Source: Acanthopleura granulata (taxonomy: Eukaryota > Mollusca > Polyplacophora > Chitonida > Chitonidae). From it: a DNA stretch of 64,000 nucleotides. The stretch spans positions 1,778,878 to 1,842,877 of the forward strand of contig JABBOT010000031.1 in the NCBI GenBank assembly GCA_016165875.1. The letters are read 5' to 3'. The translations under genes were made by a program, and so were the position numbers. Shown in pieces: positions 11,585 through 23,645 of this stretch. Numbering within the stretch: the first letter of the stretch is position 1; each line of letters opens with the position of its first letter. The notes under the pieces were generated by a model. The model saw only the letters and a program-made list of their open reading frames with translations, had not been told where the DNA came from and ran no database searches.

Positions 11585-11657
11585 TGGTTTCCTCCGCCCA
11601 ATGATCCGACTACCGCCGTATAATTAAAATATTCTGCCAATAAATTAAATAAACAAA
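11585..11657 (+). mobile_element. SINE 3' fragment
   Basis: The remnant of the SINE 3' body and tail includes CCGCCGTATAATTAAAATAT and ends in AATAAATTAAATAAAC. Confidence 0.45.
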
Positions 11658-11842
11658 TTATGCAATCATTTTCTTTCCATACACTATGTCATTACACCGA
11701 CAAAAAACTAGGATGCCACTTTATGATAAAAACTATGGGCAATTTTGTTTCAAAACTTTCCATTGTAAACTTACAACTTGCTGAAACCCTGGTGCTCTGT
11801 GTGCACATTACTGCTTCTTATGTTCAATTTAAAAAATCTCCA

Positions 11843-11955
11843 TAACTGAGGTAAACTGACAAGAGGTCGTATTTCACCAGTTAGGTGTGACCATTTGACA
11901 ACTATCACTCTGTTCTCGCTGCTCTGGTTTCACTTTCTATTCTGTAGTTTTTATG
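11843..11955. repeat. Dispersed ~110-bp repeat, copy 1
   Basis: The sequence CTGAGGTAAACTGACAAGAG, CGTATTTCACCAGTTAGGTG and CATTTGACAACTATC recurs diverged at 12375-12480 and 39972-40080. Its nature is unknown. Confidence 0.6.
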
Positions 11956-12065
11956 ACTTGGTAAACCGGGATTCTGTAGGTGGACTATGAACCTCGGAGG
12001 TGTGGTCCCTTTTCATTGTTTTCAAGTTTCTTAAATGTTATGACAACACCTTCATAAAGAGTAAT

Positions 12066-12272
12066 CCTAGACCAGCGACGTCAAACAAATTGCAACTGAC
12101 ATCATTGCATTAAGAGTAATACTAAACTAGCGACGTCAAACAAACCGCAACTGACATCATTGCATTAAAACAAACTAAAGACCAGTGACGTCAAACAAAT
12201 CGCAACTGACATCCTTGCATTAAAACAAACTCTAGACCAGTGACGTCAAACAAATCTCAACTGACATCATCG
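12066..12272. repeat. ~55-bp tandem repeat, 4 copies, with CRE-like sites
   Basis: Units start AGACCAGtGACGTCAAACAA and continue with CAACTGACATCATTGCATTA; starts are near 12068, 12126, 12181 and 12236. The last two carry a perfect TGACGTCA palindrome (the consensus CREB/ATF site) and the first two carry CGACGTCA. Confidence 0.85.
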
Positions 12273-12374
12273 TATTTTTGTTTACCTACCTCTGCCTTGG
12301 CTATGGTGCTAGAGGGGTGTAAGTTGCTACGGTACTATTTAAGCATTTGTATGAACAGTTAGAATCAAACCCTA

Positions 12375-12480
12375 AGTGAGGTAAGTTAATGAAAGGCCGT
12401 ATTTCACCGATTACGTGTGACCATTTGCATCCATCGCCCCTCTGTTTTTATTCTCCATGCTGTAGTCTTTTATATTACAA
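12375..12480. repeat. Dispersed ~110-bp repeat, copy 2
   Basis: Diverged second copy of 11843-11955 (GTGAGGTAAGTTAATGAAAG, CGTATTTCACCGATTACGTG, CATTTGCATCCATC), about 530 bp away in the same orientation. The CRE-bearing repeat lies between the two copies. Confidence 0.6.
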
Positions 12481-12767
12481 AAAGCTGTAAATTAGCACCT
12501 TTTTTATAAAAACAGCTGATGCATGTTAAATTGCAAAACTTACCCTTGCTTGTGCTTTACACTGGAATGCTCTGAGATACTGGACACTGTAAAGTTAAAG
12601 ACAATGCCGAGAGAATACACTTATATTATAATATATAGCGGCACAACACAAATAATCATTATACTATCTTGGGATATTCCACGGTAAAAATCGGTTTCCT
12701 CAAAATACCAGCCGGTATAACTGTTGTTAATTAAAAAAAACAGACACAAGCATCAGCTTTATATGCA

Positions 12768-12915
12768 ATGCTTGTTTGTTGGTTTGTTGGCTGGTTGCTG
12801 GGTTGGTTGGTGGGTTGGGTTGGTTTGGGTTGGTTTGGTTAGGTTTGGATTGGTTGGTTGGTTGGTGGGTTGGTTGGTTGGTCTATTTATTTATTTATTT
12901 ATTCATTTATTTGAT
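12768..12915. repeat. TTGG and ATTT microsatellites
   Basis: A G/T-only tract built on TTGG with GGG interruptions (12768-12876) is followed directly by (ATTT)n. The G runs could in principle fold as a quadruplex. The ORF over it is low complexity. Confidence 0.9.
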
Positions 12916-14149
12916 TTGAGATTTATGCCCTGCTCCTGAATGCTACATTTATAGGATGGCAGTCAAGGATATGGATAAACGAAAAGAAGCTGTTATAGCG
13001 CATTGTGGTCATGACTTCGTCATGTATCTGACAAGCATCCTGACATAAACCGACAGTGGTTTGTGGGTGAAGGAAACCGGGCCGTCTTATGGTCTAGAAA
13101 ATACACCCCCTTGGTCATGTATCCGGGGAAAATCGTAGATCGTCTATCAGGCCTGCTTATAATGTTTTTCCACTTGTGAAAGGCATTCACAGTCGTCGTA
13201 CTATGGTCTCATCTGAAATGAAGGAACCCATAATATTGTAATATCCGCCAGAGGGCACATTCCTTTCCCCGCATGTTATTTTCTGAATAATGCTTAGGTA
13301 CATCAATATTCTGAATAAGAACAAACAGGGATCTATCTCACAAGATGCTGTCTCACGGTAATGATATGTAACGAAGACACCAAACGTGACACCAACAAAG
13401 TGATAATGTACCTAATTCAGACAGATCGGACACCGATTAAAAAAATGATCTTTACATACTGATCACCAGCCCAGGATGATAGGAACATTGTTCATGTTAA
13501 GACTTAGATATGAGCAAGTATTGATCTGCTCTAACTAAAATGTGGCGGAAAATGAAACTCTTCATCCGTAGCGCTATTACCCCGCTATGTGGCTTTAAAA
13601 TTTTCCAAAAGGAATAAAATCAAAATCATTATCAGTTTTTCTATGAAGATTTCCTATCCACTTCTATGGTACGATTCCATTCTAGCCGTAAATACTACGT
13701 GTATTGGATTTATTTTGTTCATTTGACCGTTGTGTCAGGCCAGGGTCAAGAAAATTTCACTTATACGATGTAAGCCGGTTTGGGGGAGGAAACCGGATTT
13801 CTTGAAATAAACCACCGGCTTTTGGTTACTTTCCTACCTGTGACATACAGATTCCCCATACATGGAAGGAGAAGCTGTGTATGCAGCTTTATGGAGACAG
13901 AAAACGAGATTTTTTTATCACAGTCACTCTTTGGCTGGGACTAAAAATGAAATAAAGTCTAATCTTACAACCGCCTAATCGTACAATCGTATAACCGTAT
14001 AACTGTACAACAGGGCAACCGAACAACCGTACAACCTTACTATCGCCCGACAATTTAGAACTTACTGGTCCGACGGTTGACGAAGTCTTCGCAAGAGGGA
14101 CCAATGTCGGTTTTTTATAACAGCTACCATACTCTCAAAGAAATGGTTG
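12916..14149. other. Intergenic, nothing firm
   Basis: A stretch near 13765-13830 (ATACGATGTAAGCCGGTTTG, GGAGGAAACCGG) faintly resembles the reversed SINE body. Nothing else was recognised. Confidence 0.4.
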
Positions 14150-14420
14150 GTGATGTTTAGCTACAATGTAAACACCACCATGTTACTCAGACATCACCAC
14201 GATATTACTTAAAATACAATCCCACGATATTACTCAAATACAATTCTACGGTATTACTCAAAATACAACCCCACGATTTTATTCTAAATACATTAAGACC
14301 ATATTACTCAAATTACAACCCACGAGTGAGTAACTTACGATGTTACTCAGAATACAACACCCCACTTACTTACAATATATCTCTACGACATTACTCAAAC
14401 TACATCAGCACTGCTTGCAT
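14150..14420. repeat. Degenerate ~22-bp tandem repeat
   Basis: Units resemble CACGATATTACTCAAAATAC plus AAC, about ten imperfect copies. A fainter continuation reaches about 14830. Confidence 0.6.
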
Positions 14421-16696
14421 GAAACACACCAGAACAGCGGTCATTAGAAAACGTCATCACATAATTACTTAGAACACTTGACAGCTGCATTTTTAAACAC
14501 ACATTCTCAGCGACATTATTCGCATCGCATAACAATGGCGTTACTCACAACTTTAACAGCAATATCGCTCACAGCACAGTACAACCATACCACTAACAAA
14601 ACATTAAACCATTTTACTCACAACAAAATAAAATCATACTTGAAATTATATTGCCCACACCAAATTACAACCACATTACTCTCAACAAACCATAACGATA
14701 TTTCAGCAAATCCCAATGCTATTTCTCACTACATATCACAAGAATATTACATGTACGTAGAGCCAATTTCAAAGATGCAACTCAAACCAAATGACAACAA
14801 TATATCTTTCACCATATGAACGCAATATTACTCACATCTTCGAACTGTTGGTCCAACAAGATGTCGTTCAAAATATACGGGGAATATCCGATCAGATATC
14901 CGACGGATAACGTCAAGCTGTAAAGGAATAGCAAGTTAATGTAAATGGATAGTGGGTTGACGACGCGCATTCCCTCAGCTCACGGATATATAGCGTCAAG
15001 CAGCGAAAGTAAGTATCCTTGTGTTCATGGACTCTAGAAACACAGAGGACACCGAGTCAGTGCGCGGTTAGAGTCAACCTGGCAAGAACTGTTTGGTTGA
15101 TTGATTGAGCGACGTTTATTTAATGTCACACTCAGGAGATCCTTGACTTTTCGACGGTGGGAAATTGGAGCGATCGGCGCAAACCACCAACCTTCAGCTA
15201 ATTTTTGGCAAGCTTTATGGTGTGTAACGTACAGACCCCGGCCCGCTTGCGCGAAGCCCTCTTAACGTTACGAGTAGGTACCTACCATGACTACCATGTA
15301 GGTACCTTGAACCTAACCCACGACTGGCTACCCAGCATTTCTGCAAGTGGCTTGCCAAAAACGTATGATAGCACAATATTCCACGTGCGTCGGCGACCTC
15401 TTACTGTCTTCACGGCATCTGCGAAGAGTCATACCTTACAGATGTACAAATTTCCGGCCAAAGGCCGGAGCTGCACACAGTTTGAGATCGCATATCCTGC
15501 TGATCGACAGGGACACATATCCAACTCCCAACTCTGTAATACGACCCTGTACACATTCTCACGTTCACAATGCATGTGTATCAGTGGTACACAAATTGTT
15601 TATTACTGGACATTGTGGATGTGTTATACAAATCAAATTGTACTGCTAATACAGCAAAAATTGCCGATGCGCATTTTTGGCAGAATAATGTTTACATTCG
15701 TACAAAGTAGTTTTTAGAGAGAAACCACAAGGGAAAAACAACTTTACGGAGAAAGGAGTAACAGAGTTGGTTTCGTCACGGCCTGAAATCATAAGCCTTG
15801 CATGGTACATATACCCTCGAAGAGCGGTAGTCTCCTCTAGACACTCAGGTATTCTTCATTGATAAATCTCGCCACCGTATAAAGGACAACGTCATTAATA
15901 TGACGTTAACGCTATGCAGTAAGAAAAAAATCCACGACTTCATCGAGGCTGTATTTGGCACGTTGGAAGAAACCGATGTGACTGAGATAAGCTTTGTTCA
16001 ATATAAGCCTACCCTTACCTTTTCGATAGCCGTCTGCTTGGTTTTGCCTGTCCGCCTGCATTTTCTCTCAAAGACAGCTTAAAGAGGCTATATATACACT
16101 GGGAATTTCTGATTAAGAAAAGTCAATACTCGCGAATCAAATAAAATTTTCAGTACTTCATGAAACTGGCCCCTGTATTATTTAGAGGATTAACATTTAG
16201 CATTATCCAACGATTCGTACACAGACGACGCTGAAATTTTCTGACAGGTATTTATTTCATCCCTTCACAAATAATAACGAAGACGGCACTGGGTTTGCAC
16301 TGATTGATTTTTTGTCAGAAATCTTCGGTATGGTCTCCTCAACGGTATACTTATAAAGTTATTTAACAATATTATAGCTATGCCACAGAGTGATCGATCA
16401 GCTGGCAAAGTTCCCATACATTTAAGGAATTAGTTATTGCAATTATACAATTATAACGTGCAAGTTTGACCGTCCACTGATAACCAGTACGTTTCGCGAT
16501 TTATCTATAATATATACATTTGACGATTCAGTAGCAGCGTGAACGTTTGATGAATCAAATATAATGTAAACGTTTGCTTGACCAGTTATAAAGTAAATCC
16601 TAAATTAGGAACCGACCGACCCCACTACCTTTCTTAAGACGTCTATTATTTACATAGTCATCTTTTCTCCCCCATAGAGGGAATATGCAAACCCTG
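14421..16696. other. Intergenic, no recognised gene
   Basis: Around 15090-15215 there may be another old dispersed repeat (GATTGATTGAGCGACG, GGCGCAAACCACCAACCTTC). A short palindromic stretch (TAGGTACCTACCATG, then CATGTAGGTACCTTG) is at 15275-15311. The 170-codon + ORF at 15205-15717 overlaps these and shows no domain or signal. Confidence 0.45.
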
Positions 16697-16900
16697 TCCG
16701 TACTCACTACAGTTACAGATACAGATCAAAATTGTGCTCCACTCACCACTGTTACAGATGGAGATCCAATTTCTGCCCGCACCCATTACCGCTACAGATG
16801 CAGATCTAAACCCTGTCTGTACTAACCAATGTTATAGATGCAGATCCAACCCGGCCCGTACTCACCACTGTTACACTTACCGATTTAAACCCCACCCGTA
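16697..16900. repeat. ~40-bp degenerate tandem repeat, 5 copies
   Basis: Units carry CACTGTTACAGATGCAGATC, then CAAacCCTGcCCGTAC. The fifth copy is the most diverged. Confidence 0.7.
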
Positions 16901-16994
16901 TTCCATACTGTCCATGCTTCGCTTTCCAGGAGGGCCGGAATATAGTGTATATCATTGCGTCTATTGTTGGACTGGCTAATTTATGAAGGCAATA

Positions 16995-17168
16995 GATATC
17001 ATGGTGGTCAGTCACTATCACGGCCTCTAGTAACTATCATGGCGGCCAGTAACTACCATGGAGACCAGTAGCTACCATGGCGGCCCGTAACAACCAATGC
17101 GCCGAGTAACTACCACGGTGGCCAGTAATTACCATGGCGGTCAGTAACTGCTATGGTGGCCAGTAGTT
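16995..17168. repeat. ~19-bp tandem repeat, 8-9 copies
   Basis: Units are versions of GGCGGCCAGTAACTACCAT with substitutions. The array ends in GTTGAGTACGACGTTAAATC, which resembles a SINE 3' end. Confidence 0.8.
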
Positions 17169-17924
17169 GTTGAGTACGACGTTAAATCCAAACCTTACAT
17201 GCATACCGTCTGAACCAGCATAAACTCTTTCTGACGGTGAGTTCAGATTTGATGATAAGGAAACAAAGACATGCACGACAACTTTAACGCCTTGATATAA
17301 TTGTGTGTACATACCACTGGAATAGTTCTCGCTGTTTGATCACAACAACCGCCAGCTTGAAGGCGAGCACTCAGACCCACTCTTACCCTGAAAGAAAGAT
17401 CCACGTCATATCTATTCGTCAACTCTTTTGAATGGCCGGTGCTTAACGATGTTATGAAGAGATTTTACACATATGAGACTGGCCAGGTTGATTAGTGCAG
17501 GAAAACACAGTGGCAGGAGAAATCTACCGTCCTTGGGCAGTATTTTGACTTAAGGCCGCAGTTGGGTCAGCGAGAGATGGATTCCAGATTCTAGTTCCAT
17601 TGCTTATAGGCATCTTGGTATTAAATTGAACATAACTAATGCAATTGAAGTGGCATTGCCAAAGTTAAAAAAGGTAAATGATATTCATGCACCTTTTCAT
17701 TTATTTACATATTTATTTGCGATTTTACGTCGTACTCAGATTAAGATGGACTTGAATGCAGCTTTTCAGTCATTATGAATGCACGTTACTTTCCTTTAAT
17801 CGGCTTGTACTTTAAGTTCTCATTTGGTTACATCGTCTACGTGGAACACAAAATCGTGCACAACGACGTCTGTGTGTGAAGACATGGGGAGAACAAAGTA
17901 GTGCATAGACGTTGTGGAATTTGG
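17169..17924. other. Intergenic, nothing recognised
   Basis: No gene, RNA or repeat was recognised. Confidence 0.5.
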
Positions 17925-18290
17925 GGAGGTACAGGAACAATGTCTGGGTGCAGATTTAATTAGAGAACTGAGGAAGGAACAATGTCTGGGTGCAGATTTA
18001 GAAATGGGAGGATATTTAACTAGCGAACTAACACAGGAACAATATCTCAGTGCAGATTTAGAAATGGGAGGATATTTAATCAGGGAATTAAGGTAGGAAC
18101 AATGTCTGGGTGCAGATTTAGAAATGGGAGGATATTTTACTAGCGAACTGACACAGGAACAATACCTCAATGCAAATTTAGAAATGAGAAGATATCTAAT
18201 CAGAGAACTGACACAAGAACAATGTCTGGATGCAGATTTAGAAATGGGAGGATATTTAATTAGGGAACTCAGGAACAATAAAGAGGTCTA
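17925..18290. repeat. 60-bp tandem repeat, about 6 copies
   Basis: Units contain GGAACAATGTCTGGGTGCAG and ATTTAGAAATGGGAGGATAT. At 60 bp each unit is twenty codons, so the array stays open for up to 152 codons on the minus strand and 60 on the plus strand. I read it as satellite, not protein. Confidence 0.85.
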
Positions 18291-18299
18291 ATTGGGCGA

Positions 18300-18545
18300 C
18301 TAGTATAGAAATATGTCTGAGTGGAGAACCAGCATGCACAAATGCCTAACTGGAGGACTAACACTGAAAAATGTCCAAGTGGAGAATCAGAATAGAAATG
18401 TATCAAAGTGGAGAGCTAGCAGTGAACAGATGTCTTAGTGGAGCACCAGCACAGAGATGTGTCTTGTGGAGAACGACATGTAACACAGTAATATGTCTAA
18501 GTGGACTGCTGGCGTGGAAATATGTAAGTGGAGAACTAGTAATAC
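18300..18545. repeat. ~36-bp tandem repeat, about 7 copies
   Basis: Units are versions of ATGTCTAAGTGGAGAACTAG followed by CACaGAAAT. It directly follows the 60-bp array but is a different sequence. Faint relatives appear at 18890-18975 and 19090-19175. Confidence 0.7.
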
Positions 18546-20079
18546 GAGGACAATCGTTTAATTATTGTAATATTTATTATATAAAAATATAAATATGATC
18601 AAAATCCGCATTGAATACATTTGCTAAATGAAAAGGCCAAATTCTAGTGCCATTATATTTATTAAACATGTGTAACATTGTCATTTATAATATTATTACA
18701 CAAAAGGAAATATATACCCAGAGGTGGTCACAAATAATCACCTTAAAAATATTTTCAAATATTCTTTCGTTCTGCAAGAGAAAATCGAAATAAATATTAA
18801 AGGCTATATCTGCTGATAAATTTTCACGCTTTCATCTGATGTTGGCATCGTTTTCATGTTTTCTTCTCCTTTTAGATGTGATCCAACATGGGAGTCGATA
18901 TCTTAGTGAAGACCTAAAAGTTTAACAAGGAAACCAGCAGCAGAGTCCATATCTTAGTGAAGACTTAAAAATGTAACACAGAAAATGATGTCTAATGAAA
19001 TAATGCAGGAGCGCTACTTACGTATATATCTGTTGTGGCGGGGAGAAATATCACAGATTTTGATATCTAAGTTAAAAATCAGCACATAAACAATGTATAG
19101 GCAGAGAACTTGATCAGGAATCGGTGGATAAGTGGACAAATAGCAAAGGAACTATTTCTAAGTGGAGAACTAGCTTTAGTGTCCTTACCTGCATGGGCTC
19201 ATTTGAGGATATGGTACGGCAGTCAGCGTGGAAGTCCTGATTAAACCCATTCAGCAGACAACAGTCACCAATGTTTAACCAGTGGTTTGGTAAGAACAAG
19301 GACTTTTCTGAAGGATAGAAAGACTAAGGATATAAGCCATAATGATAAACACAGATAACAAGTTAATGTCAGCAGACTGGAGGCACTCATCGGCCTGTCA
19401 CTCGACGCGAAAGTCCAGTCAGAAGAAACTCTACGAGTGATTATAACCTATGAGTAAAAAGTTAGCCTATTCCCTGTTACAGCTTAGTACAATAGAAGTT
19501 AATTAAAAAAATAAACATATCGTGTTACAATGTTATATCATTCTTACTCAGTTATAGAAATAAAATATGCTAAATGATAGGTTTCGTCCTGCGTAAACAA
19601 AAAGCATTAATAGTAATACATCATGACAGCGACAAATGATTTGTTTATGGCTTTTGTAAATGTGTGACATTTGCACATGGGTATAAATCATGCGCCCCTC
19701 TGATGCCTGATTAGATGACATTGTTCCCAAACTAACAACGGTTTGGTGACCATATTTAAGGTGTGTTCAGTTGGAGGAGCGCAGGATTGAAATCTGTCTC
19801 CATCATATATATGCAGAAATTCGTGTGGCAGTAGTGAGAATATTTCGGTATTGAATCCGGCTTGCTACCAGGAGACAACAGCTCTGATATAATTGAAGCA
19901 ATGGCGAAAATTACCTCAATGAAACAAACCAATCTATTTCCTTTGAGTGACGTCGTCAGTCAAATGATTATACGCTACAGGAAAATGTTTTAAGATTTTA
20001 AAATTATTTAGAGTTGAACTTTCTTAAGATAAAACACAAGTGACTAACATAAGACACTGATGGCCCTAGATCTAACAGC
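18546..20079. other. Intergenic, nothing firm
   Basis: Apart from the faint repeat relatives near 18900 and 19130, no gene or element was recognised. Confidence 0.45.
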
Positions 20080-20890
20080 CCACTAAATCACAGGGCACTA
20101 AGATCAGACATGACACCTTATCTAACCACAGTATACTGACACTAGACATGATACCACTCACTAACAGTACACTGACTCCAAACATGACACCCACCCAGTC
20201 ACAGTACACTGATACCGGACATGATACGTACTCAGTCAAAGCACGCTGACACGAGGCATGATGCGCAAACCAATCACGGTACACTGCCACCAGACATGAC
20301 GCCCTAAACTATTCACAGTAAGCTGACACCAGGACACTGACACGAGGCATGACGTCCATACTAATCACAGTGCACTGACACCAGACATGGGGCATCTCCG
20401 AAATACAGTGCACAGACACCAGATATGGCACCCACACAGTCACAGTGTACTGACATCAGACATGACACCCACACAATCACAGTACACCAACACCAGACAT
20501 GACATCCACACACTCACAGTACACCGACATCAGGCATCACACCCACACAATCATAGTACATCGACACCTGACATGACACCCACACAACTACAGTAAGCTG
20601 ACAACAGACATGACGCCCTGAACTATTCAGAGTAAGATGACCCCAGATATGGGAACTCTCCGTAATACAGTACACTGACGCCAGACGTGACGCCTACAGA
20701 ATCACAGTACACTGACACTAGGCATGCCCACACAATCAGGGTACACTGATACTAGGCATGGCACAATACACTCACACCAGACATGACACCAAGAGGAATT
20801 ACAATAAACTGACACCAGACATGACGCCTCATAGAATTTCAATATACTGACATCATATTTGACACCTCACGGAAGTACAATGTATTGACA
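20080..20890. repeat. ~40-bp minisatellite, about 20 copies
   Basis: Units combine ACACTGACACCAGACATGAC and ACCCACACAATCACAGT. The same word order occurs once inside the dispersed repeat at 50465-50630 (CATGATACCCACTAAGTC, then TATACAGACACAGGG). The array therefore looks like an amplified piece of that element. Confidence 0.85.
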
Positions 20891-21859
20891 CTGAGCAGAA
20901 CAGCTTTTAGCAACCTGTGCAGTGCATAATATGCCCTGTTTGAATTGCAGATAACCCGGGCTTATTTTTGTCAAACTGCTGCCTGTTTGTCAGTAGGCCG
21001 TAGGACCGACCGACAATGACAGTTTCATCAAGTATGATGGCATCAGTCTCGCGAAGTCGGTTTTCTTTTCTGAGACATGATTTACCATGAAAGGATAGCT
21101 TTGTATGGTCTGTAGGGATGATGTGGGGAAGAAGCTTTGAACAAACGATAGTCTTTGTTCAAAAACTTGACATGGCGTTCTGGCTTTCAGCCTTTTCTTG
21201 CAGGTGACAGACAGACGTTACTTTCTGACAATAAATTCACTCACACAGTCCTATACATATGAACTAACCCTGTCCATTTTCTCTGCCTTGTCTCTCTACA
21301 GTTACGTCGACCAAAGTCCTTGTCGGCATAAGTGGTGTGTGTCTTGTGTCTTGGTAGAACTTGATCATCTCACATCATCTCCAATTACTGATGCCTCATT
21401 TTGTTAAAGGGGCCTGCTCGATAGCCATTACTGAGAATATTCATTTTGTCTTCAGAACTGTGAATTGGTCGCCTTTACTAGGGGGCCCTTTTTGAGGCTG
21501 ATCATTTCTATCACGTGAATGGAGAACCATCGCGCCCACATTTAGTGTAGTCCTAGGTGAAGAACCACGTGCAAGTTCTGTTAGATTCTGCCAACATGTA
21601 GGTCGGAAGTTGCCGTAGTGATCGTAAGTCAAAGAGTTCCACTCTCTAATAACTATTGGGTACGAGTGGCACACATTATTGTGCCAAAAATGCACATCCA
21701 CGTAATTTTTGTGTAACAGCTGTACGCAACGCTGTAATTTGTTTAATACATCCACAAGGGACGTGTACTTTGTCCTGAACCGTGGCTTCTACCCAACTAC
21801 TGTCCTGTAAGCAGATGTTAGGGAACCAATTTTCTCGGTGAGATCAGGAATCAGTCTGG
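20891..21859. other. Intergenic, nothing firm
   Basis: A minus ORF of 104 codons at 21441-21755 shows no recognisable domain. No repeat was identified. Confidence 0.4.
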
Positions 21860-21975
21860 GGTCACGTCATATCAAAGGCTTTAAAATGGTACGTCTTGCT
21901 GCCTCACATGGCGCTTAGCACTGAGAGATTAGAGCAAGGAAACAGCACTGGTCAGTATAATGTGACCGGGGGATG
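21860..21975 (-). repeat. Dispersed repeat, minus orientation
   Basis: The stretch CACTGAGAGATTAGAGCAAG, GGAAACAGCACTGG and CAGTATAATGTGACCGGG is the reverse complement of the unit at 50465-50630. It is a probable SINE or other short element of unknown family. Confidence 0.6.
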
Positions 21976-21989
21976 TGTTATTTCTGGTG

Positions 21990-22293
21990 TCTTTGGCATG
22001 ATGTTCTAGTGGCGACGCCACTTTTACGGCATGGGTTCGCCATGCCCCAAGAGGACGCTGTATACATATCTTCTAAGGACTCCTCGTCGTCATATGACCA
22101 GAAAAATTGTTAAGTGCGACGTTCAACCCAATCGCTCACTCACGCACTCAGTGGGCAGCTGTGGCTCTCCGGCCGTACGTGGAACGGTCTCGTTTGCTTC
22201 CTCCGGGCTCTGCCCAGTGTCCTCCCACCATAATCGTGTGTGAAATATTCTTGAGTACGGCGAAAAACACCAATCAAATAAATAAATAAATAA
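21990..22293 (+). mobile_element. SINE(s), + orientation, apparently nested
   Basis: The first part ends GTTAAGTGCGACGTTCAACC near 22130, like the 3' end of one SINE. A second copy follows with CCGGCCGTACGTGGAACGGT, CTCCCACCATAATCGTG and GAGTACGGCGAAAAACACC, ending in AATAAATAAATAAAT. Confidence 0.7.
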
Positions 22294-22879
22294 ATCTCAG
22301 CTCTCTGAGAATGATAAAATAAAGTTTTCTTCAGTACAGTAAGCTGGCCATTTCCACTGTATCCCTTTGGCTACAGGGTAGAGGGCATCAGGATTAGCTT
22401 CTTGCACTACCTTCCAAACCACATCTGTTGCATGAAGTATCACATGAGGATGAAAAACTTAAGAAACATTGCTACATGGATATTTATTACTTTTTGGTGA
22501 ATTTTCTGCGTTTCATGTTTCTGTTTTAGCAGATATATTTTTTACGACGGGTCAGACACCTTGCGAAAAATGACACTTTTCTTTTGCAACGTCAAGAAGG
22601 GTGTGGTGTACTGTATCCTTCTGAGAACTTTTTCCGGTGTTGTGGACGATGAATGTGTTACGACAATTTCCCCCTCTGTTCGCCCTATTCTGTCGATATC
22701 TGGGACGCTGGGTCAAACAGATTTTCACCCCACAGAATGGCCCTGAAGCCCATTATTGTCAATTTAAAATATTAATATATAATTAAAGTACGGAGTAAAT
22801 GTTTTCAGGGGTGTAGAGGACGATTACCTTTTAAAAGTGTTTTTGGACCTCACTCTAGGCTTGCATATTCATTTAAATT
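22294..22879. other. Intergenic, nothing recognised
   Basis: The short + ORF at 22561-22746 has no domain features. Confidence 0.5.
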
Positions 22880-23645
22880 TTACCCATATATTAACTTTAG
22901 ACTTCATAGTACAAATTCATTTTTCGAATTAGTTTTCCCTTTATAAATTCCCACATTTTCACTTTAGACTTCACTTCACACGCCTACATATTTATTTTAG
23001 AATCATCCTACATACATATATATTCACTTTAGGTTCATCTTCGATTTTGCTTCCAATTCATAAATACCCACCTATTCACTTTAGACCTCACGCCACAACC
23101 TACATTTCCATTTAGGTTCTTCCTATACACCAACATATTCACTTTGGGCTTCAACTTATGCACCTACACATTTAGCTTTCACCTTACACAACAAGATATT
23201 CACATTATGTTCACCTTACACACCTACATATGCATTTCATGTTCACCTAAACCACCTCCATATTCACCATACACACCAACATATTCATCTCACACACTTC
23301 AGGTTCACCTTACATTCCCATGTATCCATATTACACACACTCACTTCAAGTTAACCCTACACACCAACACATTCACTTTACGTTCGCCTTACATATATTG
23401 CACATATTCAGTTTATGTAAGCTTACGCACTTGACGTTCACCTTACTCACAATTTAGTTTCACCCTGAACACCTACATATTTACTTTAGGTTCACCGTAC
23501 ACACCTATATATTTATCTTAGATTCAAGTTGCAAAGCACCATGTATAATTCAGGTTCACGTTACACACTTCCATGCACACATTCAGTTCAAATTCACCTT
23601 TAACACCAACATATTCACTTTAGGTTTAACTCATCCACTTGAGGG
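22880..23645. repeat. ~30-bp minisatellite, about 25 degenerate copies
   Basis: Units are versions of ACATATTCACTTTAGGTTCA followed by CCTTACACACCT. The copies are strongly diverged, indicating an old array. The + ORF at 23144-23434 is a by-product. Confidence 0.8.

Noticed and set aside
12724..12939. ORF of W/V/G repeats over the TTGG tract, and a telomere-like array
   Set aside because: It is a simple TTGG/GGGT microsatellite. There is no TTAGGG register and no terminal position.
14478..14819. 113-codon + ORF rich in T, N and H
   Set aside because: It is a low-complexity product of the degenerate TTACTCA repeat region.
15205..15717. 170-codon + ORF
   Set aside because: It overlaps an old repeat and a palindromic stretch and shows no domain, signal peptide or splice support.
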